From: Candidatus Wolframiiraptor sp. EX4484-121
GTDB lineage: Archaea > Thermoproteota > Nitrososphaeria_A > Caldarchaeales > Wolframiiraptoraceae
NCBI GenBank assembly: GCA_002255105.1
Contig: NJEK01000023.1
Coordinates: 1 to 16,762, forward strand
Direction of reading: 5' to 3'
Length of the DNA stretch: 16,762 bases
The position numbers and the translations under genes were made by a program. Numbering within the stretch: the first letter of the stretch is position 1; every line of letters begins with the position of its first letter. The notes below the pieces were generated by a model. It saw nothing but the letters and a program-made list of their open reading frames with translations, searched no databases and was not told the origin of the DNA. Of the stretch, positions 6,777 to 13,835 are shown piece after piece.

Positions 6777-6835
6777 TCTCAAATTATTGATTACCAAGTC
6801 TCTTATATAAACTTTAATTTGAGATGATTTGAGAT
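6777..6835. repeat. Three copies of ATTTGAGA around the binding-protein promoter
   Basis: Two direct copies of ATTTGAGAT at 6817-6825 and 6827-6835 are spaced exactly 10 bp, one helical turn. An inverted copy (TCTCAAAT on the plus strand) lies at 6777-6784, just before the start codon. They bracket the TATA box at 6803-6810, which is the layout expected of operator sites for a sugar-responsive regulator. No regulator gene is visible in the window. Confidence 0.5.
6803..6810 (-). promoter_or_regulatory. TATA box of the binding-protein/permease operon
   Basis: TTATATAA, centred about 34 bp upstream of the ATG at 6772, with an AT-rich BRE-like stretch behind it. This predicts a leader of about 8-10 nt holding the GAGAGG before the ATG. 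Confidence 0.65.
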
Positions 6836-6845
6836 TTTTGAAAAA

Positions 6846-7172
6846 TCAGCTCTTATGGGGAATTGCAGCCAAGATCGTTACAGCGATGGAAATAGGCACA
6901 TAGATGCTTAAGGATAGGTAAGGCAATATGAATAGTATCGTGTTAAGTGGAACATTTAAGATAACAAAGACAACCAATGAGAAAAGCAAAATCATTAAGC
7001 AGTAAGAAATATTCCTCCTAGAAATCTTCGACGCTCTTAAAAAGAGATAGCCTGAAAACAGTCTGAATATTGATGGCACAATTTTTAAAGAGAAATCGAA
7101 GTAATCGGTTCCTACTAGAAATAAGTAGTAAATTTCTGACATTCCACAGGCCATTAATTCATGAATCTCCAA
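6846..7172 (-). CDS. Small hydrophobic membrane protein, unknown function
   Basis: A 108-residue protein with about three hydrophobic stretches (around residues 13-46 with charged breaks, 56-75 and 77-105) and a short basic end PHKS. No known family is recognised. Its ATG lies inside the last codons of the upstream CPBP protease gene (19-bp overlap, different frame), so the two are probably translated from one message and may act together. The region is strongly AT-rich. The overlap and consistent membrane character support a real gene, but with no recognisable motif the call is modest. Confidence 0.6.
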   Translation of the reverse strand: MEIHELMACGMSEIYYLFLVGTDYFDFSLKIVPSIFRLFSGYLFLRASKISRRNISYCLMILLFSLVVFVILNVPLNTILFILPYLSLSIYVPISIAVTILAAIPHKS

Positions 7173-8326
7173 ACAAAAAGCACTACAGCTGGCAGCACTG
7201 AAAGTGTGATTAGGAAAGAATTCCCCTGCTCTATAAGTCTAATGATGCTAGGAAGGGTGGATACTCCATGCCCCGTCTTTAATAATATGAATTCAGGTGA
7301 GATTAATGAAATCAAATTTCGCTCCTTTAGGTGGTGAGTACCCAGTTTCATGAGCTGATAAATTGTTATAAATAAGTAAAATATGGCGAAAAAATTGGCG
7401 ATGGGAAGAAAGCATTTCTCAATTCTCCTCGGGGGGCTGAACGCGAGAACAACGGTATAGCTGAAATATCTAATGAATAGATACGTTGAGAAGAGCGCCG
7501 AGCAGGTTGGAAAAACTATGCTATTAGCCAGTTTTTGAACGCTTTTTCTAATCTCACTCACACCGATGGTCTTTCTTTTGGACAGGAGCCTGTCGACAAT
7601 AATTATACCTGCTATGAAGGGTACCCACACTAAGCTGTATCCGATGAAAGACATCCAAAATAAAAAACCTGGCTCCACCTTAATTCTTAAGAAACTTGCA
7701 GAAAAATTGTAGATGCCATGAAATAAAATGGGGACGAAAAGTCTCCCATTACTCAGCCTATATAGGTAGCCTATGAAAATGCTGAAGAGAAAAATCGAAT
7801 ATAGCCAAGGCGTTCTGATTGTAAGATACTCCTCTAAAGCGTTAAAATTTATGTGATAAGTTGTGAAAAAGGCTGATGATAAGAGTATGGCAATAATAGG
7901 CCTATATTCCCTTTCAAGTATTGTTTGAAGATATCCTCTGAAGAGCGTCTCCTCCGCCAGCGCTGTAACCAATAAAGATCTTATTATATATAATGGGTTA
8001 CTTAATTCATAGGCGAAGAAACTCATGTTAAAATGTCCTTGAACTCGGAAGATCAGCACTCTAATAATGAAGGCTGAGATTATGCTAAATGCGAGCATGT
8101 AAGCTGATGGCAGTGAGAACTTTGAGGAAATATCATCATTCCTTACGACCTTCATTAAGGCTAATGTCAATGTGAAAATCATTATATCAATTATTATGAT
8201 TATCACGTCATGGGGGATGGGGTACAAACCTTTAAGAAAAGTGGAGATAGCTAAGTAGAGCGTTTCCCAAATAACCATAATGGCGGCAAGTACCGATACA
8301 GATTCGCCGACCGCGTTCTTAAACAT
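7154..8326 (-). CDS. CPBP (CAAX/Abi-type) intramembrane protease with long C-terminal membrane extension
   Basis: A polytopic membrane protein. The CPBP core motifs are EETLFRG (EExxxR, E125/E126/R130), FTTYHIN (H158) and FHGIYNF (H203, N207), the three motifs that form the glutamate/histidine active site in this family (Rce1/MmRce1-like proteases). At 390 residues it is longer than the usual 200-300. After motif 3 it adds about 180 residues with several more hydrophobic helices and a PPRR-containing loop, not recognised. ATG 8326 is preferred over TTG 8329 because AGGAG lies 5 bp upstream. Family members prune prenylated proteins, process peptides or protect against bacteriocins; the role here is unknown. 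It is probably co-transcribed with the overlapping 108-residue membrane protein. Base composition is AT-rich, unlike the flanking genes. Confidence 0.87.
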   Translation of the reverse strand: MFKNAVGESVSVLAAIMVIWETLYLAISTFLKGLYPIPHDVIIIIIDIMIFTLTLALMKVVRNDDISSKFSLPSAYMLAFSIISAFIIRVLIFRVQGHFNMSFFAYELSNPLYIIRSLLVTALAEETLFRGYLQTILEREYRPIIAILLSSAFFTTYHINFNALEEYLTIRTPWLYSIFLFSIFIGYLYRLSNGRLFVPILFHGIYNFSASFLRIKVEPGFLFWMSFIGYSLVWVPFIAGIIIVDRLLSKRKTIGVSEIRKSVQKLANSIVFPTCSALFSTYLFIRYFSYTVVLAFSPPRRIEKCFLPIANFFAIFYLFITIYQLMKLGTHHLKERNLISLISPEFILLKTGHGVSTLPSIIRLIEQGNSFLITLSVLPAVVLFVWRFMN

Positions 8327-8331
8327 CAATA

Positions 8332-8336
8332 CTCCT
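8332..8336 (-). promoter_or_regulatory. Ribosome binding site of the CPBP protease gene
   Basis: AGGAG five bases before ATG 8326. It decides that start over the adjacent TTG. TATA-like sequences (TTATAAC and ATAAAT, minus strand, about 8348-8365) lie upstream. Confidence 0.6.
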
Positions 8337-8383
8337 AAATTGCTTTTAGGTTATAACAATTTATCCCTCTTCATTCTCAGACT

Positions 8384-9442
8384 CTAAGTCTTGCGCGACA
8401 AAACCACCGGTCTCTTGCCCATATATTCTGCGGCGGTTAGAACTTTTTTCCTTCTTCTCTTAGCGGATTCATATACCTTCTTAACTCTTTCGGGGTATCT
8501 TGGCTCTCTTGGTAGATGGTGATCATAGATTATCAACTTCGTATCGGTCTCCTCTATTATTCTGCACATGTTCTCTATCGCCCTCCTTAGGTTGATTAGA
8601 TTGAGCATGTATGGGATTAGATAGGTGCTCGGGCCATCGACGATCAATATGTCCGGGTTCTCATCTATTATCCTTTGGGCTTGATCCTCTATGACGGGGC
8701 CCTCGAGATCCGATGTGTGGATTAGCTTCTCGCCTCGGCAAGTTATTATCGTTGAGATTACCCATCCAACCCTCGCATATTCTATTCCATGGAACTGAGG
8801 CTTCGTGAACCTCACCTCCGTCCCGCCGAACCTGAAGCTCCTTCCATCCGCGAACCTAACCTCACATCTCTTGAACTTCATCTCCGGAATTAATGGCATC
8901 TTATTCCACCTCTCAACCCTCTTTCTGAACCATCTTTTCCCCAGTCTAAGTAGTTCCCTCTTCCTCTCCTCATAGTCTCCATATCTCCTTGATCTGGCGA
9001 GCGGCAGGTCCTCCATCGGATCCGGATAAGTCTTCTCCTTCCTCGGCTTCATTAGTTCCTCTAATCTTCTCCGGCCGAATTTAGTCGAGAGGTGGTCATA
9101 GAACTTCTCCGCCCTCTTCCTCTGGGAGTCGTTGATGTATTCGTTTGGATCTTTCGCGAGGATCAGCTTCCCTCTATAGATCTTCTCATCGAAGTCCGTG
9201 AAGTGGTCATAGTGATAGTGTGAGATAATGATCGCCTCCGCCTCCTCGCTCGCCCTCCTGATCAACCTCTCAGCCCTCCTCGCCCACCTGACCTTCATCT
9301 CCTCGGGGGCTGGGAAGCTCGGCTGCATGACGGCGACTCCGGGATCTATGAGGATGGATATGTCGGGCGTCTTGACTAGAGTGCATGCAGACTTCGCTCC
9401 AAGCGAGTCGAACCAGATCGGCTTAAACTCGATATGTTGCAT
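8384..9442 (-). CDS. UPF0282-family metallo-beta-lactamase-fold hydrolase
   Basis: The N-terminus reads FDSLGAKSACTLVKTPDISI then LIDPGVAV, and the zinc motif HYHYDH (HxHxDH, residues 75-80) follows, as in UPF0282 archaeal proteins. Later metal-ligand candidates are the His in QFHGIEY, HTSDLEG and YDHHLP near the C-terminus. It probably binds two metals and hydrolyses an unknown ester or phosphoester. The 352 residues are somewhat longer than the roughly 300 of UPF0282 proteins I recall; the extra part is a highly charged, mostly basic segment (about residues 100-190), suggesting nucleic-acid contact. ATG 9442 is chosen over TTG 9457. It lies downstream of the aldolase gene after a 135-bp gap with a T-rich terminator-like site, so it probably has its own transcript. 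Confidence 0.85.
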   Translation of the reverse strand: MQHIEFKPIWFDSLGAKSACTLVKTPDISILIDPGVAVMQPSFPAPEEMKVRWARRAERLIRRASEEAEAIIISHYHYDHFTDFDEKIYRGKLILAKDPNEYINDSQRKRAEKFYDHLSTKFGRRRLEELMKPRKEKTYPDPMEDLPLARSRRYGDYEERKRELLRLGKRWFRKRVERWNKMPLIPEMKFKRCEVRFADGRSFRFGGTEVRFTKPQFHGIEYARVGWVISTIITCRGEKLIHTSDLEGPVIEDQAQRIIDENPDILIVDGPSTYLIPYMLNLINLRRAIENMCRIIEETDTKLIIYDHHLPREPRYPERVKKVYESAKRRRKKVLTAAEYMGKRPVVLSRKT

Positions 9443-9519
9443 CGTTATCCCAGTCAAGATACGTTGTTTGCAGTCTTTAAGCGTTAGCTCACCAACTCAT
9501 AATTTAGGATCCAAGTCAG

Positions 9520-9534
9520 TTTTTGATCAAAAAA
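9520..9534 (-). terminator. Palindrome with T-run after the aldolase gene
   Basis: TTTTTGATCAAAAA is a perfect 14-bp palindrome (9520-9533). Read on the minus strand it begins with a run of six T downstream of the aldolase stop at 9578. Archaeal termination relies on such T-runs. The gap 9443-9577 shows no other clear feature. Confidence 0.45.
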
Positions 9535-9577
9535 TAGGGAGAATTATGTGCGCGTTTACTCGAGCTCTGGTTCAGCG

Positions 9578-10441
9578 TTATTTGAGGAGTTTTAATGCCT
9601 CCTCGACCGTCGCCTTCTCATGAACTATCGCCGCCACCGCTTGAACGATCTTCGTGGGCTCCTTATAGCCCCAGATGTTCCTCCCCATAATCACCCCTCT
9701 AGCCCCGCCGTCCATCGCACCCTTAACGATCTCCAATAACCCCTTTGGATCCTCAGCTCCAGGACCACTCAGAACTATTATCGGAACTGGGCAACATTTG
9801 ACGACCTCCTTGAATGTATCTGGATCTCCGGTGTAGTATGACTTGACTACGTCCGCCCCTAATTCCGCCGCTGAGCGGTCTACGAAGCTCACGTGCTTCG
9901 GATCTGGCCACCTCCACTTGGCCTTCGCCTTGAAGTGATGCTCGACTATCTCGGGTGGAAGCGCCTCAACGATGTGAGGCATCCCCCACTTGATACATTC
10001 TTGAGAGATCTTCCCTATTTTCTCGTTGTTCTGGGATTCTCGCGGGCATCCATAGAAGGCCATGGTGGCGACGGCGTCGGCTCCAACCATTAAAGCCTCC
10101 TCAACCGAGGAGAATAACCTATAATCGGAGATATATTCATACCAGTTTGGGGCTATCGTCGTCGCCGTCCCATCGATCCTCGCAATTATCCCAACGCCGT
10201 TCTTAGCCAAGATATCATAATATCTCCTTATCATTGAGGGATTCATCAAAATGGCATCCGGCTTTCTTTCACCCGCAAACAACTTGTTTAGGGTTTCACT
10301 GAGATCTTCAATACCTTTTAATGGGCCGAGATCTACTCCATGATCCATCGTCACGACGAAGGCGTTTCCGGTCTTTGGATTGAAGATTCTACTTAATCTA
10401 ATATTCTTCCCAGCCATGCTCATGGCATCTTCAACAACCAT
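9578..10441 (-). CDS. Class I aldolase of the DeoC/FbaB/LsrF family
   Basis: A 287-residue TIM-barrel aldolase. It opens with NIRLSRIFNPKTG and TMDHGVDLGP (DHG at 33-35), closely resembling LsrF. The predicted Schiff-base lysine is K200 in ADVVKSYYTGD, and the phosphate-binding end is GGARGVIMGRNIWG. Relatives include archaeal class I fructose-bisphosphate aldolase, the ADH synthase that begins archaeal aromatic amino-acid synthesis, and LsrF, the thiolase of AI-2 breakdown. The LsrF-like N-terminus and the adjacent isomerase and kinase suggest that it cleaves a phosphorylated ketose or diketone. It follows the isomerase gene by 23 bp on the same strand, so the two form an operon. Fold and lysine are secure; the substrate is inferred. 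Confidence 0.88.
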   Translation of the reverse strand: MVVEDAMSMAGKNIRLSRIFNPKTGNAFVVTMDHGVDLGPLKGIEDLSETLNKLFAGERKPDAILMNPSMIRRYYDILAKNGVGIIARIDGTATTIAPNWYEYISDYRLFSSVEEALMVGADAVATMAFYGCPRESQNNEKIGKISQECIKWGMPHIVEALPPEIVEHHFKAKAKWRWPDPKHVSFVDRSAAELGADVVKSYYTGDPDTFKEVVKCCPVPIIVLSGPGAEDPKGLLEIVKGAMDGGARGVIMGRNIWGYKEPTKIVQAVAAIVHEKATVEEALKLLK

Positions 10442-10464
10442 CTTTCTCAGTCTAATTTAAGCAT

Positions 10465-11805
10465 TTATGATTTTATCGCCCTTATTCCGAGGAGTTTGCA
10501 TAGCTCAATGAGCTCATTTGAGATGTCGCCGTAAACTATTGCATAATGCTGGCTACACATGTTTTGGCCGAAGTGCTCGGTGTCTCCGTCGAGGACTACC
10601 TTCATGCTGGGATATGGTGGGCAACCGACCTCGTGGAACGGTTCTGGAGGCATGGCCTCGCCGACCGCTATATGCATCTTATATCCCCTATCTCTAAGAT
10701 ATGCGAGCCTCGCCAAGGTAACCTTTCCACTCCTATAATTGCTCATGTTTAAGAGCCCTTCATAGAGGGCTGTATGTCTCCCGATCTTCGGCCTGCCATC
10801 GGCCAAGCTGAATGGAGCAAATCCGCAGGCCCCTATCAGGAGGTATTTATCGGTTATGAGATGTATATCCCCGTAGGATGTCGTTGATCCCGTCAGATAG
10901 TACATCATCAGTTGAGTCACGATCAGCGGTAGGTCACCTTCACAGGAACATGGAAGCTCATCTCCGAGCATGGATAGGGGGACGCATGGCGCGAACTTGA
11001 AGTACCTTGATAACTCATATTGGCACTTCACGGTTAAGGCGTCCCATCCACGTTCGTTTATCAACTTCTTTAGGGCTAAATAGACTTTGGCGGTTTTGAT
11101 AAGGTATTCCTCCGGAACTCCTTCACCTATCTCAGCCCGCTTCTTCAACTCATCGACTATCTTCTTGACATCATCTTCAGAAACTCTATCGAAGTGGTAG
11201 ACTATCATGTATTGGTCAATCTGATCGACCTCCGGGCCGATTATTTCCCTTAGAGTCGTGTGGTCGAAGGTTCCAGTATACATCCCCATCGATGCGTATC
11301 CTAGAAGCCCTATCCTAGACCTCGATAACCTTTTCGCGGCATGAGCGACCCTGGCATAGAGAGATATCTTAGACCTCACCCCTTCCTCCTCGGGCATGCC
11401 CCAGATGAACCAGAACCTGAATCCCATCTCCTCTAGGGTCTCCCTCAAAACCCCGGCTCCTGGGAGCGGGCCTAGGGTTAGTAGCTCTCCTCCTTCTTTG
11501 AACATGGTGTGGGACCAGAGTATGAGCGGCTTATCCTTAAATTCTTTTAGAACGGCGATCACGTTTGGAGCCTCAACCCATGAGACTAGGTTGGCGACTA
11601 TCAGATCTATATCATGGCCTCGGATCGTGGAGATTGCCCGGCTGGCGTCGCTTAACTCGATTACAGGCCCTGCTTTAACCACCTCCAACCCAAGATCTCT
11701 CAACATCTCCTCCGATTCCCCGATAAATCTATCGACGAGATCTCTTGGATAATCCGGATAGCTGAACGGTATATACGCAACCCTGCACGGAATCTTTCTA
11801 GACAT
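10465..11805 (-). CDS. L-fucose/L-arabinose isomerase-family protein (COG2407-like)
   Basis: About 446 residues, resembling the C-terminal fold of FucI-type aldose-ketose isomerases. Candidate metal and catalytic residues are E264 in KCQYELSR, the acidic pair in CSCEGDLP (E289, D291) and H420 in SQHYAIVYGD. These match the Glu/Asp/His triad of the family in order and spacing. The PSFPAP-like start of true FucI is absent, and the protein is shorter than FucI (about 590), as usual for the COG2407 group. The start ATG 11805 is chosen because the TATA box at 11829-11836 lies about 27 bp upstream, giving a leaderless message; ATG 11823 or TTG 11850 would overlap the promoter. It is the first gene of an operon with the aldolase. 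Substrate is unknown: L-fucose, arabinose or another aldose are options. Confidence 0.82.
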   Translation of the reverse strand: MSRKIPCRVAYIPFSYPDYPRDLVDRFIGESEEMLRDLGLEVVKAGPVIELSDASRAISTIRGHDIDLIVANLVSWVEAPNVIAVLKEFKDKPLILWSHTMFKEGGELLTLGPLPGAGVLRETLEEMGFRFWFIWGMPEEEGVRSKISLYARVAHAAKRLSRSRIGLLGYASMGMYTGTFDHTTLREIIGPEVDQIDQYMIVYHFDRVSEDDVKKIVDELKKRAEIGEGVPEEYLIKTAKVYLALKKLINERGWDALTVKCQYELSRYFKFAPCVPLSMLGDELPCSCEGDLPLIVTQLMMYYLTGSTTSYGDIHLITDKYLLIGACGFAPFSLADGRPKIGRHTALYEGLLNMSNYRSGKVTLARLAYLRDRGYKMHIAVGEAMPPEPFHEVGCPPYPSMKVVLDGDTEHFGQNMCSQHYAIVYGDISNELIELCKLLGIRAIKS

Positions 11806-11828
11806 CGATAAAGGATCTCTCATAAAAT

Positions 11829-11836
11829 CATATAAG
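11829..11836. promoter_or_regulatory. Shared divergent TATA element between isomerase and kinase genes
   Basis: CATATAAG on the plus strand and CTTATATG on the minus strand. It sits about 27 bp before the isomerase ATG (minus) and about 41 bp before the kinase ATG (plus). The plus transcript would then have a leader of roughly 15-18 nt that contains the GAGGTG ribosome site. Confidence 0.6.
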
Positions 11837-11859
11837 TCTTCTGGCGACAAGAATTTCTT

Positions 11860-11865
11860 GAGGTG
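11860..11865 (+). promoter_or_regulatory. Ribosome binding site of the FGGY kinase gene
   Basis: GAGGTG, eight bases before ATG 11874, matches the anti-Shine-Dalgarno well. Its presence here, against its absence for the divergent isomerase, suggests that the two genes use different initiation modes. Confidence 0.65.
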
Positions 11866-11873
11866 TTGGGGCT

Positions 11874-13406
11874 ATGTCATGCTTACTCGGCATAGATGCG
11901 GGAACCACGGGCATAAAATCTTCCCTATTCAGCCTAGATGGTGAGCTAATATGTTCGTCGATCAGAGAGTATCGTCTAATCACTCCCAAGCCGGATTATG
12001 TAGAGCTCGATCCAAAGACGTATTGGAAAGCCTGCAGAGAATCCGTCAGAGATGTGATTAAGAGATCGGGGATCTCATCAGACGAAGTAGTGGCGTTAGC
12101 CATCTCCAGTCAGGGAGAGACCCTAATAGCCCTGGATAGAGATGGGAGGCCATTAAGGAACGCAATAGTCTGGCTCGACAATAGATCCAGAGAAGAGGCG
12201 GGGATCTTAAGGAAGAGGTTCGGGGAGGAAGAGGTCTACAAGATAACCGGGCAACCCCAGATAGTTCCCACCTGGCCTGCCACAAAGATTCTCTGGATTA
12301 GGAGAAACGAGCCAGAAATATTCGAAGAGGTTGATAAGTTCCTTTTGGTTGAGGATTATCTCATCTATAGGCTGACGGGAGAATACTTCACCGAATATTC
12401 GGTCTGCTCCTCAACCCTCTACCTAGACATAAGGAGGGATTCTTGGTGGGATGAGATGCTCGATGAGCTTGGGATAAACGCGGATCAGCTGCCATCCCTT
12501 AAACCTTCGGGAACCGTGGTTGGAGAGATCTCGGCAGAGGCGTCGGCGGAGCTAGGATTATCTAGGAGGACTATCGTCGCGACGGGGGCATTTGATCAAG
12601 CCGCCTCAGCAATAGGGGCTGGAAATATAAAGCCTGGTATTTTGTCTGAGACGACCGGGGCTGCGTTAGCGATCGTGGTAACTGTTAGGGAACCCTCCTA
12701 TGATCCGAAGCGAAGGATTCCATGCCAAAGACACTCCGTGAACAAGCTCTATTTCCTCATGCCTTGGTGTCAGACGGCGGGCATGTTTCTTAAATGGTTT
12801 AGAGACACGTTTTGCTCCCCCGAGAGGTTTCTCGAACCACTTACAGGGATCGATGCCTATGTCTTAATGGATAGGGAGGCTGAGAGGGTTCCGCCCGGAT
12901 CCGAAGGATTGGTCATGCTTCCACACCTGATGGGAGCCGCCTGCCCAGAATTTGATCCAGATGCTAAGGCCGTGATGTTCGGGATAACCTTGAAACATTC
13001 GAAGCCCCACTTCATAAGGGCTGTGATGGAGTCCGTGGCCTATATGCTCAGGAGGAATCTCGACGTCCTCGGCGAGCTTGGAGTCGACGTAGAGGAAGTT
13101 AGGTCGATCGGTGGGGCTGCGAAGAGTAGGCTATGGAATAGGATCAAGGCAGACGTCCTCCAGAAGAGGATACTGATCCCAAAGATTAAGGATACGGGTG
13201 CGCTTGGAGCCGCTATCTTGGCTGGCGTGGCCTCCAAAGCTTATCGATCGATAGAGGATGCTGTCAACTCGATGGTGAAGATAGAGGATTCGATTGAGCC
13301 GAGAGCCGAGTATCGGGAGCTGTATGACAGGCTCTACGAAGTCTACGTGAAGCTCTACGAATACCTTAAACCCCTGTTTAAGGCCAAGCATCTTGAGAAT
13401 ATTTAA
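11874..13406 (+). CDS. FGGY-family carbohydrate kinase (xylulokinase/LsrK-like)
   Basis: A 510-residue sugar kinase of normal length with two actin-like domains. The phosphate-1 motif [10 protein letters not shown] is at residues 6-15, [16 protein letters not shown] at 78-93 and IVWLDNRS at 98-105. The catalytic aspartate is D241 in [13 protein letters not shown], and the adenosine region is [16 protein letters not shown] followed by [11 protein letters not shown]. It phosphorylates a ketose or polyol with ATP. Closest overall look is xylulokinase, though LsrK, rhamnulokinase or fuculokinase cannot be excluded. Divergence from the isomerase-aldolase operon, from a shared promoter region, argues that it supplies the phosphorylated ketose to the aldolase. 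Its stop codon overlaps the TATA box of rpl12. Confidence 0.92.
   Translation: MSCLLGIDAGTTGIKSSLFSLDGELICSSIREYRLITPKPDYVELDPKTYWKACRESVRDVIKRSGISSDEVVALAISSQGETLIALDRDGRPLRNAIVWLDNRSREEAGILRKRFGEEEVYKITGQPQIVPTWPATKILWIRRNEPEIFEEVDKFLLVEDYLIYRLTGEYFTEYSVCSSTLYLDIRRDSWWDEMLDELGINADQLPSLKPSGTVVGEISAEASAELGLSRRTIVATGAFDQAASAIGAGNIKPGILSETTGAALAIVVTVREPSYDPKRRIPCQRHSVNKLYFLMPWCQTAGMFLKWFRDTFCSPERFLEPLTGIDAYVLMDREAERVPPGSEGLVMLPHLMGAACPEFDPDAKAVMFGITLKHSKPHFIRAVMESVAYMLRRNLDVLGELGVDVEEVRSIGGAAKSRLWNRIKADVLQKRILIPKIKDTGALGAAILAGVASKAYRSIEDAVNSMVKIEDSIEPRAEYRELYDRLYEVYVKLYEYLKPLFKAKHLENI
13399..13406 (+). promoter_or_regulatory. TATA box of rpl12, overlapping the kinase stop codon
   Basis: ATATTTAA, followed by G, centred about 35 bp before ATG 13438. 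It implies that rpl12 has its own promoter and does not depend on the sugar-kinase transcript. Confidence 0.5.
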
Positions 13407-13437
13407 GAATAAGTTGAGCGGAAACTTTCATGAGAAC

Positions 13438-13746
13438 ATGGAGTACATCTACGCCGCCCTCCTACTCCATAGGGCTGGAAAACCGGTCGATGAGGAGAAC
13501 GTGAAAAAGGTTTTGTCGGCGGCCGGGGTAAATCCGGATGAGGCCAGGGTCAAGTCCCTGGTGGCAGCCCTCTCGGAGGTGGACATAGACGACGTCTTGA
13601 AGAGTGCGGCCGCTATGCCCGCGGTAGCTGCTCCAGCGCCCGCTCCCAAGGCCGAGGAGAAGCCTGAGAAGAAGGAGGAAAAGAAGGAGGAGAAGAAAGA
13701 GGAGAAGGAGGAGGCGTTGGCCGGGCTTAGCGCATTATTCGGCTGA
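13438..13746 (+). CDS. rpl12: 50S ribosomal protein L12 (archaeal P1-type stalk protein)
   Basis: A 102-residue stalk protein that recruits translation factors to the ribosome. It begins [20 protein letters not shown], has a helical dimerisation domain (about 1-60), an alanine/proline hinge (about 61-75), a lysine/glutamate-rich stretch, and the conserved C-terminal end [10 protein letters not shown] that binds factors. The frame is open upstream into the kinase gene (to TTG 13393), but the canonical N-terminus fixes the start at 13438. In many crenarchaea the order is L11-L1-L10-L12-alaS; here L12 still precedes alaS, but the L10 position is taken by the FGGY kinase. A separate promoter precedes alaS. 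Confidence 0.97.
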   Translation: MEYIYAALLLHRAGKPVDEENVKKVLSAAGVNPDEARVKSLVAALSEVDIDDVLKSAAAMPAVAAPAPAPKAEEKPEKKEEKKEEKKEEKEEALAGLSALFG

Positions 13747-13798
13747 AGCCCACTTTTCACCACCCATCCGACGAAGGGTCACCGCGCTCGGATCAAGG

Positions 13799-13807
13799 TT
13801 ATATAAA
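13799..13807 (+). promoter_or_regulatory. TATA box of the split alaS operon
   Basis: TTATATAAA, centred about 33 bp before ATG 13836, predicting a leader of only a few bases. Confidence 0.65.
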
Positions 13808-13835
13808 TCTCCTTAACAAGGATTCTTGACGATAG

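Noticed and set aside
9535..9577. Possible small RNA gene in the gap after the aldolase
   Set aside because: No tRNA-like, C/D-box or H/ACA pattern was found; only a palindrome with a T-run is supported.
13393..13437. Longer rpl12 start inside the kinase gene
   Set aside because: The archaeal L12 N-terminus ([11 protein letters not shown]) begins at 13438, and the extra residues match nothing in the family.
13660..13722. Lysine/glutamate repeat (AAG/GAG-rich) as a microsatellite or frameshift hotspot
   Set aside because: This is the normal charged hinge of archaeal L12, and the reading frame continues to the conserved C-terminus.
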